A stretch of DNA of 60,731 nucleotides from CAYXLI01 sp964464925. Lineage in GTDB: Bacteria > Acidobacteriota > Terriglobia > Bryobacterales > Bryobacteraceae. The position numbers were made by a program, and so were the translations under genes. The notes below the pieces were generated by a model. It was not told the DNA's origin. It saw only the letters and a program-made list of their open reading frames with translations, and did not search any database. Positions 1 to 8,725 of this stretch are shown in pieces (position 1 is the stretch's first letter; the number at the start of each line of letters is the position of its first letter). The stretch spans positions 1-60,731 of the forward strand of contig CAYXLI010000034.1 in assembly GCA_964464925.1 (NCBI GenBank), in the 5' to 3' direction.

Positions 1-33
1 TGGTCGTAGGTTCAAATCCTACAGGGCCCACCA
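1..33 (+). tRNA. 3' end of a tRNA cut by the window edge, probably tRNA-Ile
   Basis: The first bases form the T arm (stem GTAGG/CCTAC around loop TTCAAAT), the 3' acceptor strand AGGGCCC, discriminator A and an encoded CCA ending at 33. The 5' acceptor strand must therefore read GGGCCCT. That acceptor and the partial variable loop GGTC are common in tRNA-Ile, but the anticodon lies outside the window, so identity is a guess. Confidence 0.85.
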
Positions 34-130
34 TATTCAAGTTGTCCATACCGGACACATAGTTAACACTTTTTCACTGGAGGGTTTTCGATCGGGAGTA
101 AAGTTATCATCCCGCAGGGCCGATAAGTAG

Positions 131-146
131 TGTGAGCTCGCTCACA
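131..146. promoter_or_regulatory. CRP/FNR-like palindromic operator
   Basis: TGTGAGCTCGCTCACA is a 7-bp inverted repeat around a 2-bp centre and exactly fits the CRP consensus TGTGA-N6-TCACA. It lies about 145 bp upstream of the DUF3068-kinase operon and about 100 bp after the tRNA end. Whether this organism has a Crp-type regulator that reads it cannot be seen here. Confidence 0.5.
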
Positions 147-290
147 ATACCGCCCTCGATCGATGTACCTTTTCTCTCAATCTACTGAACTCTCTGCCGA
201 TTTGCGTCTGGTACCCATTCCAGACCGTCCCGGCGTCGCCGCTACACATTGCAGAGCTTCGTCAAGCGTAGCTTTGTCCGGTGGCTGCAA

Positions 291-1178
291 ATGAGGCTAC
301 GAGCCGCGATCTTGTCCGTAGGATGTCTTCTGGTTCTTGCCGGGCTCATTTGGCACTTCGCTTTGGCATCACGCTGGACTGATCGTCTCCGGGCCGATTG
401 GAAATGGGAAACCCACTATGTCGGCGCTGCCACGTTCCGGCAACCCGGAGCCGCGAATCTACCAGCAAAGGACTCAGCCGTCGTATACGAGCGTGCTTCC
501 TGGGTGGAGCGCGAAATCACTCCTTCACGGGAAGTGCTGGTCCGGGATCGGTACACGGCCGTGGATGCTGCAACAGGCAACAAGGCTATGGAAGTTCTCT
601 CCAGTGCCCGAGTAGATCCAAAGACCGGCACCCATGCGGCACCGGAGTATCGTGGCGACATTTACGTCTTTCCCCGAATGGTGCAAAAGAGAACGTATTC
701 GCTCCGCAACAACTACCTGAATGGCGTGAAAGTCTCCTTCCAGAAAGAGGTTGACCTCTATGGACTCAACACATTCCTGTTTTCGTACCGGGGCCGTGGC
801 GAGTACACGCAGGCCTATGCCGGAAGCGCGCGCAATCTGGGCATCAAGATAGAGCCAGGCCAGGAAATTCGATGCGCGGACGACCAGTTTTCTCTGAACA
901 TCTGGGTAGAACCAGAGACGGGCGAAATCGTCCGAATAGCTGAGGCGTGTCCCGCCGGAGACTACCTATACGCCCGCGGCTCATCACAGCCGCTGGCTCC
1001 GCTCGCACGGTGGGAAACGATCACCACCGGTGATACCGCAACCCGGCTCTCCGAACGCGTGCGGGCCGAACGTGCGAGATACCGGGCGGCAGCTTACGGA
1101 GGATCCCTGGCTATAGCTGCCGGCGTTGCGTGTATGGCACTGGCCTACCCGTTCTCGCGGGTGGGGAGAAACAAGTAA
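291..1178 (+). CDS. DUF3068 (PorA-like) membrane-anchored protein
   Basis: A 295-residue protein with a transmembrane segment at its N terminus (about residues 5-25) and a second near its C terminus (about 270-290), enclosing a long extracytoplasmic domain. This two-anchor layout and sequence style match the DUF3068/PorA family, best known from actinobacteria; its biochemical function is unknown. An upstream in-frame TTG at 249 exists, but ATG 291 gives a cleaner membrane anchor. The stop codon abuts the GTG start of the histidine kinase, so the two are translationally coupled and the protein may be an accessory or sensed partner of that kinase (inference). Confidence 0.6.
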   Translation: MRLRAAILSVGCLLVLAGLIWHFALASRWTDRLRADWKWETHYVGAATFRQPGAANLPAKDSAVVYERASWVEREITPSREVLVRDRYTAVDAATGNKAMEVLSSARVDPKTGTHAAPEYRGDIYVFPRMVQKRTYSLRNNYLNGVKVSFQKEVDLYGLNTFLFSYRGRGEYTQAYAGSARNLGIKIEPGQEIRCADDQFSLNIWVEPETGEIVRIAEACPAGDYLYARGSSQPLAPLARWETITTGDTATRLSERVRAERARYRAAAYGGSLAIAAGVACMALAYPFSRVGRNK

Positions 1179-2678
1179 GTGCGCATCTCGATCGCCCACA
1201 AAGCTGTTGCTGTATCGGTGGCCACTGCCGTCTGCGCAGTCGCCTGGGCGGCATTGTACGAACATCAGCAATCCAAAGAGATCGCTCATCAACAGGTGGA
1301 GCGCAACGGCCGTAATGTCCTGATATTCCTCAGAGAAGTGGTTCGGGAAAACGACTCGCTTTTACACAACGGAACGCTCCAATCAGTTCTATTCCGCTAT
1401 GTAGGGCGCGTTCCAAACATCAACCATATTTCAATTTGTGACGTAACGGGCCGAATCATTGCTGACTCCGCGGCGTCCAGAGTGGGTTCTTTCGAAAAGG
1501 ACGAAAGGGTGCTTTCCATGATTTCAAAGGGCGGCGGAACTTCGAGCACGCGCGTCCTCGAAATGAATTCCGACGGCCTGTTGATGGCAAAACCTCTCTC
1601 TGGCGCGTACGATCCTGGCCGAAAGAGCAACGTGATCGGGATAGCGTCAGTTTACGCCAAATTCGACTTGGCAGAGATGCGGATCTCGCGCGAGTTCCAA
1701 GCCACGTTCGGACTGTTTACTTTGCCCTTTGCTGCCGGCGTTGCGATGATCTACTTCGTAACGCGCAGGACGATCATCAGTCCCCTCAAGGATCTGCGTG
1801 ACGCATCAATGCGAGTCGCCCGGGGAGATTACAGCGCGCGAACAAGATCAACGCGTGGCGATGAAATCGGAGATCTGCAAAACTCCTTCAACTCCATGGC
1901 CTCCGGGCTGGAGCAGACCACACAGCAACTGCGCGAGGAAATCCGTGAACGGCAACTCACCCTCGTCGCACGCGAAAAACTGGTGCGCGATTTGGGGGTT
2001 GCGAACCAGAGCTTGAACGAATTCGCGTATGTTGTGTCTCACGACCTCAAGGCGCCCCTCCGCGGCATCGCATCACTTGCAAGCTGGATCCGGGAAGATT
2101 GCTCGGAACAATTGGACGAAACGGGGAAGGAGCATTTGGACCTCTTGCAGGCGCGGGTTCGAAGAATGCACAACCTTATCGACGGCATTCTGAATTACTC
2201 ACGTGTGGGCCGATCCCGTGAGGAAAAGAAGGCTGTGAACCTGAATCAGATGTTGCCTGAACTCGTGGATTCATTGTCGGCACCGGATCATATTCAGATC
2301 CGCATACCTGCCGACCTGCCGGTGGTGACCGTCCGGCCCACGCAGATTGCGCAGGTATTTCAGAACCTCCTCAGTAATGCAATCAAGTTCTGCGACAAGC
2401 CCGCCGGCAACGTAGTGATCTCGTGTCAGCAAAACGGAGACTTCTGGGAATTTAGCGTCAGCGACAACGGTCCGGGCATCGAAGAGCGGTACTTTGAAAA
2501 AATCTTTCAGATCTTTCAGACCCTAAAGTCGCGGGATGAATACGAAAGCACGGGAATAGGCCTGGCAATCGTCAAGAAGGCAGTCGAGTTGAACGGGGGC
2601 GTCGTCGCCCTGAAGTCAGTGATGAATGTGGGCAGCACGTTCTCCTTCACGATTCCCAAAGACGCAAACCAAATTTGA
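1179..2678 (+). CDS. HAMP-domain membrane sensor histidine kinase
   Basis: A 499-residue kinase: transmembrane helix about 8-28, periplasmic sensor domain about 30-165, second helix about 172-192, HAMP about 195-245, a short coiled linker, HisKA with the phospho-accepting His288 in SHDLKAPLR, then HATPase_c with the N box (NLLSNAIKF), DNGPGI and GIGLAI. The SHDLKAPLR type of H box is typical of phytochrome-like kinases that pair with Rcp1-type regulators, and such a regulator follows 21 bp downstream. The start is GTG, directly after the TAA of the DUF3068 gene. The signal sensed is not evident. Confidence 0.9.
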   Translation: MRISIAHKAVAVSVATAVCAVAWAALYEHQQSKEIAHQQVERNGRNVLIFLREVVRENDSLLHNGTLQSVLFRYVGRVPNINHISICDVTGRIIADSAASRVGSFEKDERVLSMISKGGGTSSTRVLEMNSDGLLMAKPLSGAYDPGRKSNVIGIASVYAKFDLAEMRISREFQATFGLFTLPFAAGVAMIYFVTRRTIISPLKDLRDASMRVARGDYSARTRSTRGDEIGDLQNSFNSMASGLEQTTQQLREEIRERQLTLVAREKLVRDLGVANQSLNEFAYVVSHDLKAPLRGIASLASWIREDCSEQLDETGKEHLDLLQARVRRMHNLIDGILNYSRVGRSREEKKAVNLNQMLPELVDSLSAPDHIQIRIPADLPVVTVRPTQIAQVFQNLLSNAIKFCDKPAGNVVISCQQNGDFWEFSVSDNGPGIEERYFEKIFQIFQTLKSRDEYESTGIGLAIVKKAVELNGGVVALKSVMNVGSTFSFTIPKDANQI

Positions 2679-2699
2679 CCGATAGGTAGATACGAGACG

Positions 2700-3110
2700 A
2701 TGGATAGCACAGTACACATTCTGCTGGTGGAAGACGATTTCGTTGAGGCGAAGACAGTTCAACGGGCACTCCGGGATCTGAGGGTGAACAATCCGCTGCA
2801 CATCACCAGCAACGGAGAAGAGGCGCTGGCGTACTTGCGGGATAGCAGCAACCCCCGGCCCGGAATCATCCTTCTCGATTTGAATATGCCAAAGATGGGA
2901 GGGCTGGAGATGCTGGCGATTCTGAAAGATGACGCAGAATTACGCCGCATACCGGTAATTGTCCTGACGACCTCCAGGCAGGACGAGGATCGGGTCGCCA
3001 GCTTCAACTTAAGCGTCGCAGGCTACATGATCAAGCCGGTCGGTTACCAGCAATTTGTGGAAGCGATCCGCACGATTAATCTGTACTGGACACTTAGCGA
3101 GGTCGTCTAG
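2700..3110 (+). CDS. Rcp1-like single-domain response regulator
   Basis: A 136-residue stand-alone receiver with the acidic pair VEDD at the N terminus, phospho-acceptor Asp60 in LLDLNMPKMGG, the switch threonines in LTTS and the conserved lysine in IKPV. There is no output domain, so it probably acts by protein interaction or as a phosphate shuttle. It sits between the membrane kinase and the hybrid kinase in one rightward operon (gaps 21 and 9 bp), which makes it the natural partner of the upstream kinase and perhaps a link to the downstream one (inference). Confidence 0.9.
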   Translation: MDSTVHILLVEDDFVEAKTVQRALRDLRVNNPLHITSNGEEALAYLRDSSNPRPGIILLDLNMPKMGGLEMLAILKDDAELRRIPVIVLTTSRQDEDRVASFNLSVAGYMIKPVGYQQFVEAIRTINLYWTLSEVV

Positions 3111-3119
3111 GGAAGACGT

Positions 3120-5792
3120 ATGGCAGAAGCTCCAGTAAGGGTTCTCCTGGTCGAAGACGATCGGGTGGATCGGATCGCATTCGAGCGGCTCGCACGCAGT
3201 GAGTCGCTCGGTTATGAGCTCAGCGTGGCGGCGTCGGTTAATGAATCACTGGCGTTGCTGGGGCGCGGCAACTTCGACGTCGTAGTGACCGATTTCAACC
3301 TGGGTGACGGCACTGCGGTGGACGTCTTAGCAGCCGCCCAGGGGATTCCGGTTATCGTCACCACGGGTGGTGGCGACGAAGAACTCGCTGTACACACAAT
3401 GAAGTCCGGTGCCTGCGATTACCTTGCCAAGGATGCCGACCGCAACTACCTGAAGCTTCTGCCCGCCGCGATCAACAGGGCCATCCGGCACCACGCGACT
3501 GAGCATAGGGCGCGAATGCTTTCCCACGCATTGACGGTTACCGGCGATGCAGTATTGATTGTGGATGACGGGAATCGGGTGTTGTTTGTCAATGCAGCGT
3601 TCACTCGCACATACGCCTATTCCGATGAAGAGATCCTAGGCGCCGGCGCGGAAGTCATCGGAAATGTTACGGCCGAAGGAGAATGCTGGCATGTCCGCAA
3701 AGACGGTAGCCGTTTCCCGGTGCTCGTATCGAGGTCCGATCTTCCTGAGCAGAATGGGGTGAAGGCAGCGGTCGTGATCGCCCGGGATATAACACCGCAA
3801 AAGGAGATCGAGCACGAACTTCGAAAGGCCAGAGATGCAGCCGAAGGCGCGGCACGAGCCAAGAGTGATTTCCTCGCTTCGATGAGTCATGAAATCCGCA
3901 CGCCGATGAACGCCGTGATTGGCCTGACGAGCGTCTTGATGGAGACGCCTTTATCGACGGAGCAACGCGACTTCGTGCAAACAATTCGCACCTCCGGAGA
4001 GGCACTCCTCAGTGTCATCAACGATATTCTGGATTTCTCCAAGATTGAAGCGGGCCGGATCGAACTGGAAAAGGTCGTGTTTGACTTGCACGACATGGTA
4101 GAGCAAGCCGCCGAACTTCTGGCAGGCGCCGCTGATACGAAAGGCGTTGAGTTGAATGTGCACATCGCTCGGGAGGTGCCTCGCAAAGTAACGGGCGATC
4201 CTTCGCGCCTGCGCCAAATTCTTCTCAACCTGATCAGTAATGCCGTAAAATTCACGCAACGCGGGGACGTTCTGGTTGAGGTTCAGCTCGAAGAAATACA
4301 CGGATCGGATTGTGTGATCCGATTCGCTGTGAAGGATACCGGCATCGGCATACCTGAAGATCTGCAGGCGAAGCTCTTTCAATCCTTCACGCAGGTCGAC
4401 ACGTCAACGACACGGCGGTTCGGAGGAACTGGACTCGGGCTTGCAATCAGTAAAAAGCTTGTGCGGATCCTCGGAGGGAATATTGGCGTTTTGAGCCAGG
4501 CAGGCGAAGGATCCACGTTCTGGTTTCAAACCCCGCTCTCATTGCCTCCGGACAAAGCTGAATTGGAGCCCTGGACGACCAACACGCTCGAGCACCGGCG
4601 GGTGCTGATTGTCGAAGATAATACGCGCGCGCAAGCAGCTTTGCGGTCCCTCCTGGAGCGGCACGGTGCCACGGTGACGTGTACTGCGAGTTTCGTTCAA
4701 GCAGCAGCGTATCTGTCGGAAGCCCACTCTCGCGCTACGTCCTTCCATGCAATCCTGGCGGACTACGATGGTGCAGATTCAGGGTTCATTAATCAGACTC
4801 ATGCTGACGAGCGTTTCTGCAAAGTACCGATCATCGCTGTTTGTTCGATCAGCCAACGGCGTCGCGTCTCGCTGACAAATGGCGATGCGATTCATGGCAT
4901 AGCGGTTCGTCCTGTCCGCAGCGGACATCTGCTGGACCTTTTGACTGGAGTCGTGGGAGAGCACGGCAGGTTAGGATCGGCGTCCACGATTCAGCCCACA
5001 AGAAAGATATTGGGCCGCTCAGGACCTGCTCGGGTACTGGTTGCGGAAGACAACGTTATCAATCAAAAAGTGGCACGCCTGATGCTGGACCAGCTTGAGT
5101 GCGAGACGCACATTGTTGCGACAGGCAGGGAAGCGGTGGCAGCGCTTCGGACGGCAGCTTACGACCTTGTATTCATGGATTGTGAAATGCCGGAGATGGA
5201 TGGCTTTGAGGCCACGCGTCAAATCCGGGCCCTCGGACTGCCACGTGTGCCGGTGATTGCCCTCACCGCAAACGTGTTGAGCGGTGAACGTGAGAAATGT
5301 CTTGCTGCGGGAATGGACGATTACTTGTCGAAGCCTGTAGATAAGGACCAGCTTGCCCTCAAGTTGTGGCAGTGGCTGTCGCCGGAAGACTCTTCCGGAC
5401 TCGCCGCCGATGTTGCCGGACAGGCACTACCGTCGGGTACCGTCGCCGAGTGTATGGCTCAATTTCGAAACATCGGGTTCAAGGATAGTGACATTCGGCA
5501 GGTGCTGCAATTGTTTATCACAACGACCCCGTCGTTGTTGGATCAACTCGGGACCTCTCTGGAGGCTGTAGATGCCTCCGGTTCGGTTCATTTCGCTCAT
5601 AAGGTACGCGGCGGATTGAGTTCTTTGGGACTTCACGGTCCTGCGGAGGCTCTATCGCGAGTCGAGGATATGTGTAGGAGAGGTGAGATCGCCCAGGCCC
5701 GGGAGGCCTACGCGAGCGTTCGGATCATCTGTGACCAAGCATTTACGGATGCCCGTTCGCTACTTGAGAACGAACTGACAATTCAGTGTTAA
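3120..5792 (+). CDS. hybrid histidine kinase REC-PAS-HisKA-HATPase-REC-REC-HPt
   Basis: An 890-residue soluble multi-domain kinase. In order: N-terminal receiver (Asp58 in VTDFNLG), PAS domain about 135-230, HisKA with His257 in SHEIRTPMN, HATPase_c with GGTGLGLAI, a middle receiver about 490-610, a canonical receiver with Asp687 in FMDCEMPEMDG, and an HPt domain with His827 in AHKVRGGLSSLG. The middle receiver keeps an aspartate (LADYDG) but its usual K-P is R-P, so it may not switch normally. All parts of a phosphorelay are on one chain; no transmembrane helix is visible. It ends the rightward signalling operon. Confidence 0.9.
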   Translation: MAEAPVRVLLVEDDRVDRIAFERLARSESLGYELSVAASVNESLALLGRGNFDVVVTDFNLGDGTAVDVLAAAQGIPVIVTTGGGDEELAVHTMKSGACDYLAKDADRNYLKLLPAAINRAIRHHATEHRARMLSHALTVTGDAVLIVDDGNRVLFVNAAFTRTYAYSDEEILGAGAEVIGNVTAEGECWHVRKDGSRFPVLVSRSDLPEQNGVKAAVVIARDITPQKEIEHELRKARDAAEGAARAKSDFLASMSHEIRTPMNAVIGLTSVLMETPLSTEQRDFVQTIRTSGEALLSVINDILDFSKIEAGRIELEKVVFDLHDMVEQAAELLAGAADTKGVELNVHIAREVPRKVTGDPSRLRQILLNLISNAVKFTQRGDVLVEVQLEEIHGSDCVIRFAVKDTGIGIPEDLQAKLFQSFTQVDTSTTRRFGGTGLGLAISKKLVRILGGNIGVLSQAGEGSTFWFQTPLSLPPDKAELEPWTTNTLEHRRVLIVEDNTRAQAALRSLLERHGATVTCTASFVQAAAYLSEAHSRATSFHAILADYDGADSGFINQTHADERFCKVPIIAVCSISQRRRVSLTNGDAIHGIAVRPVRSGHLLDLLTGVVGEHGRLGSASTIQPTRKILGRSGPARVLVAEDNVINQKVARLMLDQLECETHIVATGREAVAALRTAAYDLVFMDCEMPEMDGFEATRQIRALGLPRVPVIALTANVLSGEREKCLAAGMDDYLSKPVDKDQLALKLWQWLSPEDSSGLAADVAGQALPSGTVAECMAQFRNIGFKDSDIRQVLQLFITTTPSLLDQLGTSLEAVDASGSVHFAHKVRGGLSSLGLHGPAEALSRVEDMCRRGEIAQAREAYASVRIICDQAFTDARSLLENELTIQC

Positions 5793-5810
5793 TTCGCTGA
5801 TGTCCGCGAA

Positions 5811-6182
5811 TCAGATGTAATGGGCGACAATCTCAATCAGCTGCCGGGGATCAACGGGCTTTAACAGATAGCCCGCGAAGGATCCTGAATCTAGACGTGC
5901 GTCGTTCAGTTTCCCGGAAAAAGCTGAAAACGCGAGAATCGGGATTTGATCGCATCCTGGTAATTGATGCAGGCGATGCACCAGATGTAAACCGTCCATG
6001 TCAGGGAGCATCAAGTCCTGAATAACCAGGTCCGGCGTACTCGAAGCCATGAGATCCATGGCGGTCCGGGCATCCTCCGCTTCCAGGATTGCATGACCCT
6101 GAGCAGCGAGGGCAATGCGCACCACGGCCCGGGTTACTGCGTTGTCCTCTACAATGAGAATCTTTTTTCCACTTGTTGGCAT
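5811..6182 (-). CDS. single-domain response regulator
   Basis: A 123-residue receiver with the acidic pocket VEDN, phospho-acceptor Asp56 in QDLMLPDMDG and lysine in LLKPVDP. The open frame extends 23 codons further upstream, but that would overlap the CpaE-like gene; the ATG at 6182 leaves a 16-bp gap and starts just before the receiver fold, so it is preferred. It follows the CpaE-like ATPase on the same strand and converges on the hybrid kinase gene. It may regulate the ATPase or a pilus/secretion system located elsewhere (inference). Confidence 0.85.
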   Translation of the reverse strand: MPTSGKKILIVEDNAVTRAVVRIALAAQGHAILEAEDARTAMDLMASSTPDLVIQDLMLPDMDGLHLVHRLHQLPGCDQIPILAFSAFSGKLNDARLDSGSFAGYLLKPVDPRQLIEIVAHYI

Positions 6183-6198
6183 TGCGTTCTGTCCGTTC

Positions 6199-7380
6199 TT
6201 ATCGTGACAGCAGGCTGCGGAGTTTCCACAAGCCGCGCCGTTCCACGTCACTCGCTTGATCCAGGTGCTGCTCAGCAGCCGCTCCCGCGGGATGGCTTGC
6301 CCAACTAGTTGCTATCTTGCGCACAGCAGAGCCGAACGCGCTGGATTGTTTCACAAGCGTGCGCTCCCGGTCCGCAACTTCCAGACTTGCCGGATCCGCA
6401 GGCAGTGAGAATGCAGGCGAGCAGCCTATGGTCTGTGTGAAGCATTCCGGAGACGGTGCAATCTTTCCCAAACGATTCACAACCACTCGGATGCTGCCCT
6501 CCCGAGCGCCGCGCGCCCGAAGTGCGTCGATTCGCCTGCGCGTCAGGAACAGCGCCGTCGGATCAGCCGTTGTCACAACGAGGATCCACTTCGCCTGTCG
6601 AACGACGACCTCCGTCGCCTCATTGATGACTTCGGGCAGATCGCAGATCACCGTCTCATATCTGGCTCGTGCGAACGCAAGCAGACGGTGATATGCCCAT
6701 TCAGAGACTTGGGACACCACGCGCGCATTGAACGCCGTCAACAGATCCAGGTGATGGCTCTTACAGACGAGTCTCGACCAGCGCAAATCGTCGAGCCGGT
6801 GGGAGTCTTCCAGAGCATCCATAACCGAGTGTTGGGGTGCGAGGCCCAAATGAATGGCAAGCGGACCGGAGTGGAGATCAGACTCCATCAACAGAAGCTT
6901 CTGCGACCATGAGCTGGCGAGCTGGCCTGCAAAGTTCCAGGCGAGCGTAGTAGCGCCGCTTCCAGCTTTGCCAGGGACAACAGCAACCAGGTTGTCCGGG
7001 AGCTCGGACTTCCGCTCATCAAGAGCGCGGGCGATTGTGGAGTGAAACTCTTCGCCAGAAAAAGGCGGGACGAGAGCCCGAATGAGGCTGATCCCGGTGT
7101 CAATAACAAGTGCGCCATCCACCCGCTCAGCGAACGCTATCAGCACGACCCGTGGATAGCGCAGACGGACCTCCGACTCAAGCTGCCGGATTGCGTCAAT
7201 AGATACGAACTCAACGAAAAGGATTTCCGGTTCGAACCGATTCATCAGGCGCAGAGCTTCCGAGGGCGATGGAAAGTGATCCAGGCCTCGGTAAAGACAT
7301 ATATCTTTGAATTCCGCGCACATCTGGCGAATGTGCAGCTCAAGCCATTCGGTTTCTGCAAGAATCAGTGCGGTGAGCAT
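6199..7380 (-). CDS. CpaE-like MinD/ParA-family ATPase with pseudo-receiver
   Basis: A 393-residue protein. Residues 1-120 look like a receiver fold without the phospho-acceptor (position occupied by Glu57 in LFVEFV). From about 130 there is a MinD/ParA ATPase with a Walker A at 137-145 (GKAGSGATT) and ESDLHSG/CDLPE motifs typical of CpaE/TadZ. Such proteins localise type IV or Tad pili. No other pilus genes are in the window, so the partner system must be encoded elsewhere, if present. The Walker A has Ala-Thr-Thr instead of the common Lys-Thr-Thr; this is frequent in the CpaE/TadZ group, and the lysine at 138 may act as the deviant signature lysine. Confidence 0.8.
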   Translation of the reverse strand: MLTALILAETEWLELHIRQMCAEFKDICLYRGLDHFPSPSEALRLMNRFEPEILFVEFVSIDAIRQLESEVRLRYPRVVLIAFAERVDGALVIDTGISLIRALVPPFSGEEFHSTIARALDERKSELPDNLVAVVPGKAGSGATTLAWNFAGQLASSWSQKLLLMESDLHSGPLAIHLGLAPQHSVMDALEDSHRLDDLRWSRLVCKSHHLDLLTAFNARVVSQVSEWAYHRLLAFARARYETVICDLPEVINEATEVVVRQAKWILVVTTADPTALFLTRRRIDALRARGAREGSIRVVVNRLGKIAPSPECFTQTIGCSPAFSLPADPASLEVADRERTLVKQSSAFGSAVRKIATSWASHPAGAAAEQHLDQASDVERRGLWKLRSLLSR

Positions 7381-7549
7381 ACGATGATGAACTGCGGGGT
7401 ATGGACTACTGGGGTATGCTCCATCGGTCTTCGGCGGACAAGCTTATCCGCCAAATACTTCCCCGACCTTAGCCGGCGCGCATACGCACGCCGTTATCTA
7501 TTAGATCGGCCGGCGCAATCCGGAGCTTTAGAGAACGTCAGGAAAGGGC

Positions 7550-7924
7550 TCAATGTGCCGTGTACTGAGGCTGTGGCGGGTTCAGCTTGATTTCGACCGT
7601 GTGCTCATCCTCGTCTACGTCGTAGACATGCCCATAGGTCTGATAGCCCTTCGCGATGACCTGAATCTGAATCTTGCCTTGAGGCAGCGAGGGAACCTTC
7701 GCGATGCCTTCCTGGTTGGTGCGCAGCTCCCAGCGAGTGATAATCTTTTTACCGAGTTTCACGACGGACCTGCCTTCCACGAACTTCACCACCACGGAAG
7801 CACGGTCGACCGGCTTGCCCGTAAGGCTTGTCACCTTGACAGTGATCTTCGTGGTTTCACCCGCGAAAATCGTGGACACACAAAGAGCTAGCGACAAGAG
7901 CAGCCTCGAAATCATGTTTTCCAT
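7550..7924 (-). CDS. exported protein with carboxypeptidase-regulatory-like fold
   Basis: A 124-residue protein with a Sec signal peptide (about residues 1-21, ending at FAGE) followed by a single beta-sandwich of the CarboxypepD_reg type (TGKPVDRASVVVKF, then QEGIAKVPSLPQGKIQIQVIAKGY). The frame is open further upstream inside the neighbouring gene, but the signal peptide fixes the start at ATG 7924 or, equally possible, at the in-frame ATG 7915. It lies 4 bp after the metallo-hydrolase gene and is probably cotranscribed. Function unknown. Confidence 0.7.
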   Translation of the reverse strand: MENMISRLLLSLALCVSTIFAGETTKITVKVTSLTGKPVDRASVVVKFVEGRSVVKLGKKIITRWELRTNQEGIAKVPSLPQGKIQIQVIAKGYQTYGHVYDVDEDEHTVEIKLNPPQPQYTAH

Positions 7925-7928
7925 TATC

Positions 7929-8717
7929 CTATGCACTGACAAACTGTAGATACCGCTCAGCTGAGCTTTTAACGACACCTTTCGCATCTTCGAGTACATG
8001 ACGTCCGAACGCGCCGTAGATGCGGTTGAAAGCCACCGGTTCCAGCGCTCGCAAAATGCCGCGCACTGGCGCCGCTCCGAGGGGCACCATGTTCGGATAG
8101 CTCCAGAGAAAAGTGACCCATTTGCGATCGGGAGTGACTTGAGGCTGATCGCCGGCAAAGAGCGCTCCGTTCCACTCCAATACCTGATATCCATCGAAGT
8201 GTCCGCCACAGCGGATCAGCGTGAAGCCACGCTGCATCTCGTGCGTTTCACCGCTCCAAAACACAAGGTTTGCATCCTTCCGCTGTATCCATTGGCGGTC
8301 TGATTCGTGAAGGTAAACGGGCGCGTCATGGAATGCCCGGCTCCATTCGACCATCGTGGCGTAGTAGTGCGGATGAGAAATCGCGATGGCCTTGACTCCG
8401 CCTAGCGCGCGGATGAGCGCTACCGTTGCATCATCCAGGAGCGTGATACAGTCCCACAGGATATTTCCTTCGGCGCTCTGAATCAGGAATGCCTGCTGAC
8501 CGATGGCAAAGTTCGGCTCGGTTTTCATGGACAGAACACCTTGTTCTTCCTGCTTCCAGGAATTCCGGAATTTAGCACGCATCGACGGGAGGGTAGTCCA
8601 CTCCTGTCCCGATGGGGGCACCCACTGGCGCGCGTCCTCGCAAATCGGACAACCATCTGGCGGCTGCTGCGCGGGAGGATACTGCACCCCGCAGGTAGAA
8701 CAGATCCACTCCTGCAT
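7929..8717 (-). CDS. metallo-beta-lactamase-fold protein with rubredoxin-like zinc knuckle
   Basis: A 262-residue protein. Residues 1-28 form a rubredoxin-like knuckle with Cys6, Cys9, Cys23 and Cys26. The rest reads as a metallo-beta-lactamase fold (GNILWDCITLLDD, SHPHYYATM, GGHFDGYQV, GDQPQV). The canonical HxHxDH is altered: SHPHYYATM keeps two histidines but lacks the Asp-His pair, so metal binding and hydrolase activity are uncertain. It is in a leftward train with the fumarylacetoacetase-like gene (9-bp gap) and the small exported protein. Substrate unknown. Confidence 0.75.
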   Translation of the reverse strand: MQEWICSTCGVQYPPAQQPPDGCPICEDARQWVPPSGQEWTTLPSMRAKFRNSWKQEEQGVLSMKTEPNFAIGQQAFLIQSAEGNILWDCITLLDDATVALIRALGGVKAIAISHPHYYATMVEWSRAFHDAPVYLHESDRQWIQRKDANLVFWSGETHEMQRGFTLIRCGGHFDGYQVLEWNGALFAGDQPQVTPDRKWVTFLWSYPNMVPLGAAPVRGILRALEPVAFNRIYGAFGRHVLEDAKGVVKSSAERYLQFVSA

Positions 8718-8725
8718 ACTCCTTC

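Noticed and set aside
5792..5811. Weak hairpin ATTCGC/GCGAAT between the hybrid kinase and the converging receiver gene
   Set aside because: Stem only 6 bp and no T-run; not strong enough to call a terminator.
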